Of a stretch of 64,000 bases of DNA, positions 40,609 through 47,696 are shown piece after piece. The stretch is from Tepidiforma bonchosmolovskayae (GTDB lineage Bacteria > Chloroflexota > Dehalococcoidia > Tepidiformales > Tepidiformaceae), in contig NZ_CP042829.1 of NCBI RefSeq assembly GCF_008838325.1, positions 806,001 to 870,000 on the forward strand, read 5' to 3'. Both the position numbers and the translations under genes were made by a program. The notes below the pieces were generated by a model, which saw only the letters and a list, made by a program, of their open reading frames with translations, was not told the DNA's origin and did not search any database. The first letter of the stretch is position 1. The number at the start of each line of letters is the position of its first letter.

Positions 40609-41387
40609 TCCCGGTCGGCGACAGCACGCGGCGGCATTCGACGCCGTGGGTGACGTACGCGATCATCCTGGCGAACTTCACCATTTTCATCGCCATGCTG
40701 GGGATGGACGCGACGGTGCCGCGGGCGACGCCCGGGGCGACGCAGCGGTTCGTGGAGCAGACGGCAGGCCCGTGTTACGGCTACCGGGCGCCGCCGAACG
40801 ATTTGAACGAGTTCATTTGCCGGTGGGGGTTCCAGCCGAAGGAGTTTTTCGACACGGTCCGGGGCGAGTCGGGGCTGACCGGCGCGGCGCGGCGGCAGGC
40901 GCTCCTCGCGATCGTGACGGCGGTGTTCATCCACGGGGGCTGGCTGCACATCCTGGGGAACATGCTGTTCCTCTGGGTGTTCGGCGATAACATCGAGGAC
41001 CGGCTGGGGAAGCTGGGGTTCCTGGCGTTCTACCTGGCCTCGGGGGTGGTCGCGTCGCTCGTGCAGGGGCTGATGGACCCAACGAGCGTGGTGCCGGTGG
41101 TGGGGGCGAGCGGGGCGGTGGCCGGGGTGCTGGGGGCGTACCTGGTGTGGTTCCCGCGGTCGACGGTGCATGTGGTCATTCCGTTCTTCATCCTGCTGTT
41201 TATTCCGCTGCCGGTGCCGGCGTTCCTGATGATCGGGCTGTGGTTCCTGCAGAACCTGTTTGCGGGGTACGCGACGATCGTGGACACGGCATCGACGGGC
41301 GGCGGGGTTGCGTGGTTCGCGCACATCGGGGGGTTCCTGTTCGGGGCGCTGGTGGCGATGACGGGGGTGGGGCGGCGGCGCCGGTAG
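40605..41387 (+). CDS. Rhomboid-family intramembrane serine protease
   Basis: 260 residues from GTG 40605, coupled to the phosphatase gene (GTGA). Six membrane spans; HGGWLHILGNMLFLWVFGDN is the span-2 motif, the catalytic Ser is in VGASGAVAGVLGAYLVW, and the catalytic His is in VAWFAHIGGFLFGALVA. An unusual 70-residue loop follows the first span. Rhomboids cut type I membrane proteins inside the bilayer; bacterial targets are mostly unknown. Confidence 0.92.
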   Translation: MIPVGDSTRRHSTPWVTYAIILANFTIFIAMLGMDATVPRATPGATQRFVEQTAGPCYGYRAPPNDLNEFICRWGFQPKEFFDTVRGESGLTGAARRQALLAIVTAVFIHGGWLHILGNMLFLWVFGDNIEDRLGKLGFLAFYLASGVVASLVQGLMDPTSVVPVVGASGAVAGVLGAYLVWFPRSTVHVVIPFFILLFIPLPVPAFLMIGLWFLQNLFAGYATIVDTASTGGGVAWFAHIGGFLFGALVAMTGVGRRRR

Positions 41388-41393
41388 GGAGGT

Positions 41394-41449
41394 GCGTTAT
41401 TTGCGGAACGGGGGAAACTGCGAATAGCGGGCGGCGTTATTTGCAGTTT
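41394..41449. repeat. GCGTTATTTGC direct repeats and 12-bp inverted repeat
   Basis: GCGTTATTTGC occurs at 41394-41404 and 41434-41444, 40 nt apart. AAACTGCGAATA (41415-41426) and TATTTGCAGTTT (41438-41449) form an inverted repeat with one G-T wobble. The stretch is strikingly A/T-rich for this chromosome and follows the rhomboid stop codon. Confidence 0.6.
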
Positions 41450-41479
41450 GGGAACAGCTGCTGCGGGGCGATGCCGGCC

Positions 41480-41496
41480 GTAAATTGTTGGTAAAT
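41480..41496. promoter_or_regulatory. Direct repeat GTAAAT-n5-GTAAAT
   Basis: Two GTAAAT hexamers 11 nt apart, about 104 nt before the CAP-domain gene; compare 36040-36056. Confidence 0.35.
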
Positions 41497-41506
41497 CGTA
41501 AGAGTC

Positions 41507-41526
41507 GGGCCCCGGCCGGGGTTTTT
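41507..41526 (+). terminator. Possible weak terminator after rhomboid gene
   Basis: CCCC-GGCC-GGGG followed by TTTTT; the core stem is only 4 bp plus possible G-T pairs. Confidence 0.4.
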
Positions 41527-41599
41527 CGTTCGCACTTCGGCGGCTAGGGTGAAGGCGAGACCAGCGAGGCGCCGGCTTCCCCGCCGGCCGGGGGTGAGG

Positions 41600-42247
41600 A
41601 TGCGACGGATTGCCTGGGCGATGGCGGGTCCGATGCTGCTGGCGGCGGCAGCCGTGGCCTGGGCGTGGGACGGGGGCTCGCGGCCGGCGCACGCGCTGAC
41701 GAACTGTTCGACCAGTTCGCAGGCGCTGGATGCGGCGGAGCAGGAGCTGCTGCGGCTGGTGAACGAGTTCCGGGTTGCGAACGGGGTGGCGCCGCTCAAG
41801 CCGTCGCCGAACCTTTCGCGGGCGGCGGCGTGGATGTCAGAGGACATGGCGGCGAAGGGATACTTCAGCCACACCGACAGCCTGGGGCGGTCGCCGTTCC
41901 AGCGGGTGAAGGATTGCGGCTACGCGACGACGGGCGCGGGGGAGAACCTGGCGATTGCCGGGAGCGCGCAGCAGGCGTTCACCCTGTGGGTGAATTCGAC
42001 GATGGGCCACCGGGAAAACATGCTGCAGCCGATGTGGGTGGTGGCGGGCGTCGGGCGGGCAGGCGGGTACTGGACGCTCGATTTCGGGACATACGACGAC
42101 TCGAATGAGCCGTGGGACGGCCCGCAGCCGGCGACGCCGACGATGGGGCCGACGGCGACGCCGACCCCGGGCGGGGCGTCGCTGCCGTCGTCGCACCCGA
42201 ACCTGCCGCGGCGGGCGCTGGTGCCGAATATCGTGGCGGAGCGGTAG
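41600..42247 (+). CDS. Secreted CAP/SCP-domain protein
   Basis: 215 residues from ATG 41600; a longer frame starts at GTG 41549. The chosen start gives a clean signal peptide (MRRIAWAMAGPMLLAAAAVA ending SRPAHA). The CAP domain has LLRLVNEFRVANGVAPLKPS, KGYFSHTDSLGRSPFQRV and TMGHRENMLQPMWVVAGVG with the expected His and Glu. A Thr/Pro tail follows. Bacterial CAP proteins are extracellular and their activity is largely unknown. TAGGGT at 41545-41550 may be its -10. Confidence 0.88.
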   Translation: MRRIAWAMAGPMLLAAAAVAWAWDGGSRPAHALTNCSTSSQALDAAEQELLRLVNEFRVANGVAPLKPSPNLSRAAAWMSEDMAAKGYFSHTDSLGRSPFQRVKDCGYATTGAGENLAIAGSAQQAFTLWVNSTMGHRENMLQPMWVVAGVGRAGGYWTLDFGTYDDSNEPWDGPQPATPTMGPTATPTPGGASLPSSHPNLPRRALVPNIVAER

Positions 42248-42280
42248 GAGGGAGGAGCGGGGAGCGGGGAGCAGGGAGCG
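42247..42280. repeat. G-rich heptamer array between convergent genes
   Basis: GGAGGGA units passing into CGGGGAG and CAGGGAG units, between the CAP-domain and SDR stop codons. Confidence 0.7.
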
Positions 42281-42281
42281 G

Positions 42282-43109
42282 TTAGCGGAGGGTGATGCCG
42301 CCGTCGACGGCGATGGCCTGGCCGGTGATGTTGCGGGCGGCCGGGCTGGCGAGGAAGGCGGCGAGTTCGCCGATGTCCTCCGGGGTTTGCTCGCGGCCGA
42401 GGGGGACACCGGTTTTGACCACCTCGAGGAAGACTTCACGAGGCGAAAGGCCGGCGAACCGGGGCACGGTGCGCTGCATCATCGCGGCGAGGCCTTCCCA
42501 GGCGCGGGTCCAGAGGAAGCCGGGGCAGATGGCGTTGACGCGGATGTCGAAGGGGGCGTACTCGAGCGCACAGCTTTTCGTGAGGGAGATGACGCCGGCC
42601 TTGGCGGCGGCGTAGGCGGGGAGGGTGGGCGCGGCCTGGAGCGCGGCGATGCTGGCGATGTTGATGATGGCGCCGCCGCCGCGCTGCTTGAGAAAGGGAA
42701 GCGCGTGCTTCGTGCCGAGGAAGGTGGAGCGGAGGTTCTGGGCGAGCTGTTCGTCCCAGGCGGCGGGGTCCATGTCTTCAACGCGGCCGCCGCCCGCCGC
42801 TGCTGCGGGGAGGGCGGAGGGGTCGACCGGGCCGCGGCCGGCGCCGGCGTTGTTCACCATGATGTCGAGGCCGCCGAGGGCCGCGACGGCGGCGCGGAGG
42901 GCCTCTCTGAGCTGGTCTTCGACGATGACGTCGCAGGCGAGGCCGACGCCGGGGGTGGGGAGGGCGGCGGCGGTGGCGGCGGCCTGCTCGCCGTCGAGGT
43001 CGAGGATGGCGACGCGGGCGCCCTGGCGGGCCATGACGGCCGCGATACCGGCGCCGATGCCGCGGGCGCCGCCGGTGACGATTGCGGTTTTGCCTTCGAG
43101 GGGGAGCAC
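42282..43109 (-). CDS. Short-chain dehydrogenase/reductase (SDR)
   Basis: 275 residues from GTG 43109. The cofactor motif TGGARGIG is at residue 12, NNAGAG near 87, the catalytic Ser in IINIASIAALQA and Tyr/Lys in YAAAKAG. The acidic LDLDGE at the end of beta 2 indicates NAD rather than NADP. A 25-residue Ala/Gly-rich insert follows NNAG. Substrate unknown. Confidence 0.9.
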   Translation of the reverse strand: MLPLEGKTAIVTGGARGIGAGIAAVMARQGARVAILDLDGEQAAATAAALPTPGVGLACDVIVEDQLREALRAAVAALGGLDIMVNNAGAGRGPVDPSALPAAAAGGGRVEDMDPAAWDEQLAQNLRSTFLGTKHALPFLKQRGGGAIINIASIAALQAAPTLPAYAAAKAGVISLTKSCALEYAPFDIRVNAICPGFLWTRAWEGLAAMMQRTVPRFAGLSPREVFLEVVKTGVPLGREQTPEDIGELAAFLASPAARNITGQAIAVDGGITLR

Positions 43110-43324
43110 GGCAGGAGTTTCTCCTCAGTGGGGTGCCCGCGGACTGTACCAGATGGCCGGCAGGGGTTCCCGGGGCCGCGCGGCGGAGGGGTTTCCCGGG
43201 CGGAGCCGCCGCAGGACGGGCAGCCGGCCGCGTGTGGTAGTATCCCGGCCTCTGCCCGACCGCGGCCCCGCATCGCGACGGCTCTCCGCGGACCGGGGAC
43301 CGCTGACCTCAGGGGGTTCCGGCG

Positions 43325-43762
43325 TTGCGCGTCATGACCATCGGCTTCACGAAAAAATCAGCACGCCAGTTTTTCGAAACGATCGGGCAGGCGGAGGCCA
43401 GGCGGCTCGTTGATGTGCGGCTGAACAACGCTTCCCAGCTCGCCGGCTTCACCAGGCGAGACGACCTCGAGTACTTCCTGGGTGCGATCCTCGGAATCGG
43501 ATACGTGCACGAGCCGCTGCTCGCGCCGACGCCGGAGCTGCTTACCGGGTATCGGAACGAGAAGCGGCCGTGGAGCTGGTACGAGGAGGAGTTCCTTCGG
43601 CTGATGCGCGAGCGGAGGATTGACGAGCGAGTCCCGCGCGAGCTGATCGACGGAGCCGTGCTCCTGTGCAGCGAGGCAACGGCGGACCGATGCCACCGGC
43701 GGCTTGTGGCGGAGTACCTGGCCGCACGCTGGGGCGGCATGGAGATCGTGCACCTGCCGTGA
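43325..43762 (+). CDS. DUF488-family protein
   Basis: 145 residues from TTG 43325, with GGGGG 8 nt upstream; ATG 43334 is the alternative. DUF488 signature: VMTIGFTKKSARQFFETI at the start, LVDVRLNN, then VLLCSEATADRCHRRLVAEY with the conserved Cys pair. The family is uncharacterised; its Cys-containing loop suggests redox or nucleotide chemistry. It is convergent with a crotonase gene. Confidence 0.85.
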   Translation: MRVMTIGFTKKSARQFFETIGQAEARRLVDVRLNNASQLAGFTRRDDLEYFLGAILGIGYVHEPLLAPTPELLTGYRNEKRPWSWYEEEFLRLMRERRIDERVPRELIDGAVLLCSEATADRCHRRLVAEYLAARWGGMEIVHLP

Positions 43763-43774
43763 GGGCGGGCCGGC

Positions 43775-44605
43775 TCAGCGGCCGATGAAGCGGGGTTCGC
43801 GCTTTTCGAGGAAGGCGGCGACGGCTTCGCGGGAATCGGCGGAGAAGCCGGCGATGCGCATGTGGAGGGCCTCCTGGTCGAGCACCTGCTCGAGGGTGGC
43901 GGTTTCGGCGAAGTTCAGGTTCTCTTTCATGCGGGCGTAGGCGCCGGTCGGGCCTTCGGCGAGGCGGCGGCAGAAGTCGAGGCCCTGCGCGAGGAGTTCG
44001 TCGTGGGGGATGACGCGGTTGACGATGCGGAGCTCGAGGGCGCGGGCAGCGTCGATGATTTCGGCGGTGAAGTAGAGTTCGCGGGCGATGCCGGCGCCGC
44101 AGAGGCGCTGGAGGAAGTAGGAGCCGCCGAAATCGCCGGGGAGGCCGACGTTGCGGAAGGCGGCGCCGAAGCGGGCGCGGTCGGAGGCGAGGCGGATGTC
44201 GCAGGCGAGGGCGATGCTGAAGCCGGCGCCGACGGCCGGGCCGTTCACGAGGGCAACCACGGGCTTCGGCATGGTGTGGAGGCGGAGGGAGACCTCGTCG
44301 TGGCGGCGGCGGAGCTCGGCGACGAGACGGTCGAGTTCGGCGATGACGGCGGCGGGGCCTTCGCTGGCGGCTGCGGCGGCGATGCGGTCGTTCCGCTCCT
44401 GCATGGCACGGATGTCGCCGCCGGCGCAGAAGGCGCGGCCTGCGCCGGTGATGGCGACGCAGCGGACGGCGGGGTCGGCTTCGACCTCGGCGAGGGCCTC
44501 GGCGAAGCGGGGCACGAGGTCGCCGCCCATGGCGTTGAGCGTTTCGGGGCGGTTGAGGGTGATGAGCGCAACGCCGTCGCGGCGCTCGAGGAGGACATCG
44601 GACAC
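43775..44605 (-). CDS. Enoyl-CoA hydratase/isomerase family protein
   Basis: 276 residues from GTG 44605, with GGAGG 6 nt upstream. Oxyanion-hole motifs: AITGAGRAFCAGGDIRAMQ and VALVNGPAVGAGFSIALACD; C-terminal FLEKREPRFIGR. The first catalytic Glu is replaced (GAGFS), and the second region reads FRNVGLPGDFGGSYFLQRL. It is a paralogue of the gene at 333 and again lacks the classical Glu pair, so isomerase or another reaction is likely. Confidence 0.87.
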   Translation of the reverse strand: MSDVLLERRDGVALITLNRPETLNAMGGDLVPRFAEALAEVEADPAVRCVAITGAGRAFCAGGDIRAMQERNDRIAAAAASEGPAAVIAELDRLVAELRRRHDEVSLRLHTMPKPVVALVNGPAVGAGFSIALACDIRLASDRARFGAAFRNVGLPGDFGGSYFLQRLCGAGIARELYFTAEIIDAARALELRIVNRVIPHDELLAQGLDFCRRLAEGPTGAYARMKENLNFAETATLEQVLDQEALHMRIAGFSADSREAVAAFLEKREPRFIGR

Positions 44606-44666
44606 AGCGGGCCTCCGGGCGATGGGGTGGAAGGATCGTGGGGCAGGGGAGGGCGGGGCGCAACGC

Positions 44667-44695
44667 TTGCATTCATGAGTAGTTGGTTATAGAGT
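44667..44695 (+). promoter_or_regulatory. Promoter of arsR-type gene
   Basis: TTGCAT (44667-44672), 17 nt, then TAGAGT (44690-44695), 7 nt before the ATG at 44703. No ribosome site, so the message is probably leaderless. TTCATG (44672-44677) and CATGAA (44702-44707) flank the region as a loose inverted repeat that could be the ArsR operator. Confidence 0.55.
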
Positions 44696-44702
44696 TACGA
44701 AC

Positions 44703-45047
44703 ATGAACGACCTGCCAGACGACCTGATGGGGCTCGTGGCCGAGCGGTTCCGGCTGCTGGGCGACGGGACGCGGCTGCGCATCATCCGCTTCCTGCTCGC
44801 GCGCGGCGAAGCCCCGGTGGGGGAGATTGCGGCGGCGACGGGCTGTTCGCAGGCGAACGTCAGCAAGCACCTCCGCCTGCTGCACGATGCGCGGGTGGTT
44901 CGCCGGCGCGCGGAGGGGACGATGGCGTTCTACCGCGTCGTTGACCCGAGCGTGGAAGAGCTGTGCGACATCGTCTGCGGGGGGATCCGGCGGCAGGTCG
45001 CGGAAGAGGCAGCACTGGTGGGGCTTACCCCGGGAGGGCAGCAATGA
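44703..45047 (+). CDS. ArsR-family transcriptional regulator
   Basis: 114 residues. Winged helix-turn-helix: RFRLLGDGTRLRIIRFLLAR then GEIAAATGCSQANVSKHLRL and the wing VVRRRAEGTMAFYRVVDPSV. A Cys at residue 91 (EELCDIVCGG) has a second Cys three residues on, a possible metal or persulfide sensor pair. It overlaps the MBL-rhodanese gene by 4 nt. In known systems such ArsR proteins (BigR/SqrR type) release DNA on sulfide or persulfide. Confidence 0.88.
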   Translation: MNDLPDDLMGLVAERFRLLGDGTRLRIIRFLLARGEAPVGEIAAATGCSQANVSKHLRLLHDARVVRRRAEGTMAFYRVVDPSVEELCDIVCGGIRRQVAEEAALVGLTPGGQQ

Positions 45048-46384
45048 AGACGGTCCAGTTCGTGGCAGAGGCGCTGGGCGATGCGTCGTACCTCGTCGTG
45101 CACGGCGAGGAGGCGGCGGTCATCGACCCGCAGCGGGACATTCGGCCGTTCGTGAAGGCGTCGCGGGAGCACGGCGCGACGATCCGGTATGTGGTGGAGA
45201 CGCATGTCCACAACGACTACGTGTCGGGCGGGCGGGAGCTGGCGGCGCTGGGCGCGGAGGTGATCGCGCCGGCGGCCGGGAAGCTGGAGTTCCCGCACCG
45301 GCCGGTGGAGGACGGCGACGTCATCGACCTCGGCGGGGCGAAGCTGCTCGTGACGGCTGCGCCGGGGCACACGTATGAGCACGTCGCGTACCTCGGGGTA
45401 ACGCCCTCGGGCGAGGTGCGCGGCGCGTTTACGGGCGGTGCGCTGCTGATGGCTGCGGCGGGCCGGACGGACCTGCTGGGGCCGGACCATACGGAGACGC
45501 TGACCCGCCTCCAGTGGGAGACGGCGCAGAAGCTGCGGAAGCTGGTGCCGGCGACGGCCGATGTGCTGCCGACGCACGGGGCGGGGTCGTTCTGCAGCGC
45601 GACGGGGACGGACCTCGGACGGTGCGGGCCGATGGCGGCGGAGCTGCTGCGCAACCCGGCGCTCATCGCCAAGACGTACGAGGAGTTCCGGGCGCTGCAC
45701 CTGGCGAGCGAGATGCCGATCCCGGGGTATTACCGGTACATGGCGCCGATCAACCGGAAGGGGCCGAAGGTGTACGGCGAGCCGCCGCGCCCGCAGCGGC
45801 TGAGCGCCGGCGAGCTGCTCGGGCTCGGCCGCGAGACGTGGGTGGTGGACGTTCGGACGCGGGCGGATTACGCCGCAGGGCACCTGCCGGGTTCGCTGGA
45901 GATCGAAGAGAGCACGTCGATGCTGGCGTACGTGGGGTGGCTCATCCCGTTCGACGCGCCGATTGCGCTGGTGGCCTACGACGGGCTCCAGGCGGAGCGG
46001 GTGACGGTCGACCTGTTCCGGATTGGGTACGAGCATGTGGTCGGCTATGCGGCGGCCCGCGAGCTGCCGCTGACGGCGCGGACGGAGGCGGTGAGCGCGG
46101 AGGAGGTTGCGGAGGCGCTGCGGAGCGGGCGGGTGCCGGTGCTGGACGTGCGGTATGCGCAGGAGCTGCGCGACGAGCCGGTGCCGGGGGCGCGGCCGCT
46201 GCCGTTCGACCGGATGCCGGAGTGGGCGCCGGAGGTGGAGGGCCCGGTGCTGGTGTCGTGCGCGAGCGGGCAGCGGGCGGCGATGGCGGCGAGCTACCTG
46301 GAGCGGCTGGGCGTGAGCGCGCGGCCGTTCATCGCGGGCGGCGCAGCGGAGGTGCGGCGGGCGCTGGCGGCGAAGGTGGGGTGA
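45044..46384 (+). CDS. MBL-fold persulfide dioxygenase-like protein with two rhodanese domains
   Basis: 446 residues from ATG 45044. The N-terminal metallo-beta-lactamase domain has THVHNDYVSGG, APGHTYEH and LPTHGAGSFC, the metal-site layout of persulfide dioxygenases (the HxHxDY variant is common). Two rhodanese domains follow: the first has Asp in place of the Cys (LVAYDGLQAERV), the second keeps it (LVSCASGQRAA). This is the CstB-like architecture for oxidising persulfides and handling sulfane sulfur. The ArsR partner in the same operon supports a sulfide-stress role. Confidence 0.9.
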   Translation: MKTVQFVAEALGDASYLVVHGEEAAVIDPQRDIRPFVKASREHGATIRYVVETHVHNDYVSGGRELAALGAEVIAPAAGKLEFPHRPVEDGDVIDLGGAKLLVTAAPGHTYEHVAYLGVTPSGEVRGAFTGGALLMAAAGRTDLLGPDHTETLTRLQWETAQKLRKLVPATADVLPTHGAGSFCSATGTDLGRCGPMAAELLRNPALIAKTYEEFRALHLASEMPIPGYYRYMAPINRKGPKVYGEPPRPQRLSAGELLGLGRETWVVDVRTRADYAAGHLPGSLEIEESTSMLAYVGWLIPFDAPIALVAYDGLQAERVTVDLFRIGYEHVVGYAAARELPLTARTEAVSAEEVAEALRSGRVPVLDVRYAQELRDEPVPGARPLPFDRMPEWAPEVEGPVLVSCASGQRAAMAASYLERLGVSARPFIAGGAAEVRRALAAKVG

Positions 46385-46407
46385 GGAGCTCCGGGGGCGC
46401 ACGCTTC

Positions 46408-46439
46408 ACGGGGGCCGGTCATGTGACCGGCCCCCGTTT
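46408..46439. terminator. Strong intrinsic terminator
   Basis: A 14-bp perfect stem (ACGGGGGCCGGTCA / TGACCGGCCCCCGT) with a tiny loop, then TTT, between the convergent MBL-rhodanese and eRF1-like genes. Confidence 0.9.
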
Positions 46440-46485
46440 GCTGTGCGGCGCGAGTGCGGTGGCGGGGGCGGCCGTCAGCTGCCGG

Positions 46486-47580
46486 CTATTCCGGCAGCGC
46501 GAGGCGGTAGCGGAGGATGGCGCCGACGCCGCCGAGGGCGCGCAGGCCGTGGTGCTCGCGGACGACTTCGACCCGGGCGCCGGTCGCTGCAGCGAGCCGG
46601 GCGAGCTCGTCCTTCCGCTCGGCGGGCTCGTAGGCGTCGTCGATGACGACGACATCGGCGGCGCCGAGTTCGAGGGCGGCTTTCGTCCGGTCGTAGCCGG
46701 CGACGCCGAGGTCACCCTCTTCGACCTCGCCGACGAGGATGTCGGCGGTGTGCTGCGACTGGTCGTCTTCGGTCTGGAGGAGGAAGTGCTCGACGGTGCG
46801 GCGGACGTGTTCGAGGCCGGCGCGGATGTCGATGTGGAATTCACCCTCGGTGACCCGGCGGGTCAGCGATTCGGGGAGGGCTTCGCGGAGGTGGTGGAGG
46901 GCGACTTCGTCGCCGGCGATGATGAGGCGGGTCGCGCGCTCCTGCTCGCAGAGCTGCTCGATGAGCTTTGCGGCTTCTTCGGCGAACTCGCGGCGGTGGT
47001 TTTCGACGTGGCGGCGGAAGCGGTGCTCGTTCATGCCGCTGGTGGAGCGCATCTGGTAGTTGTAGGGGTCTTCGTCTTTGCCGGGCATTTCGGCGATCCG
47101 TTCGCCGCGGACGACGAAGAGGCGGAGGGTGTTGGTATCGGCGACGGCGACGACGGCGGTCTCGTACTCGTCGAGGAGCCGGGCGAGCTGGTAGAGGCGG
47201 GGGTAGCGGTCGTAGACGACCTGGTTTTCGAAGGGCGCGGGGGCTTCGATCGATTCGAAGAGGCCGGCGGCGGAGCAGGAGAATATGGCGAGCCCTTCGG
47301 CCGCGGGGCTGGCAGCGGCGACGGCGGCGTGGACGCGCTCAGCGTCGCCCCGGAAGGATTCGAGGGCCGGGCCGCGGACGCCGAGGCTGTGCTCGATCTG
47401 GCGGAGACGGTCCTTGAGGACGGTGTCGCCGGTGCGGTGTTCGGGGCGCTCGCCGGTGGCCTGGGGCCGGCGGTCGAGGTAGACGGAGAGGATGCCAACG
47501 CCCTCGGGGGCTTCCCAGCGGGCGACGCGGCGGAGGAGTTCGGAGAGTTCGGTTTCGAACAGTGAGGTTTCGCTGGACAT
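46486..47580 (-). CDS. Bacterial eRF1/Vms1-like protein (baeRF family)
   Basis: 364 residues from ATG 47580. The N-terminal domain (GVGILSVYLDRRPQATGERP), central domain (ETAVVAVADTNTLRLFVVRG with GMNEHRFRRHVENHRREFAE) and C-terminal domain (ADVVVIDDAYEPAERKDELA, LRALGGVGAILRYRL) follow the archaeo-eukaryotic release factor layout. Related bacterial proteins include ribosome hibernation factor Balon. No GGQ is present. It may act on stalled or resting ribosomes; that is inference. Confidence 0.78.
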   Translation of the reverse strand: MSSETSLFETELSELLRRVARWEAPEGVGILSVYLDRRPQATGERPEHRTGDTVLKDRLRQIEHSLGVRGPALESFRGDAERVHAAVAAASPAAEGLAIFSCSAAGLFESIEAPAPFENQVVYDRYPRLYQLARLLDEYETAVVAVADTNTLRLFVVRGERIAEMPGKDEDPYNYQMRSTSGMNEHRFRRHVENHRREFAEEAAKLIEQLCEQERATRLIIAGDEVALHHLREALPESLTRRVTEGEFHIDIRAGLEHVRRTVEHFLLQTEDDQSQHTADILVGEVEEGDLGVAGYDRTKAALELGAADVVVIDDAYEPAERKDELARLAAATGARVEVVREHHGLRALGGVGAILRYRLALPE

Positions 47581-47586
47581 GACAGC

Positions 47587-47592
47587 AGTGTA
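47587..47592 (-). promoter_or_regulatory. Leaderless-type -10 (TACACT) of eRF1-like gene
   Basis: TACACT on the minus strand, 6 nt before the ATG at 47580; the divergent proA uses the same hexamer. Confidence 0.5.
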
Positions 47593-47683
47593 CGCGGCCG
47601 GCGGGCGGGGGAAACAGGCCCGCGGGGCCGCGGTACACCGGCCGAAGGGCGGAAACCGGGCGGTTCGCCGGGCGCGCTGCTGG

Positions 47684-47689
47684 TACACT
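47684..47689 (+). promoter_or_regulatory. Leaderless-type -10 (TACACT) of proA
   Basis: TGGTACACT (extended -10 form), 7 nt before the ATG at 47697; no ribosome site. Confidence 0.55.
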
Positions 47690-47696
47690 TGCGCGC

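Noticed and set aside
45044..46384. Inactivation of the MBL domain because HxHxDH reads HxHxDY
   Set aside because: The Tyr form is common in MBL-rhodanese proteins and the remaining metal ligands are present.
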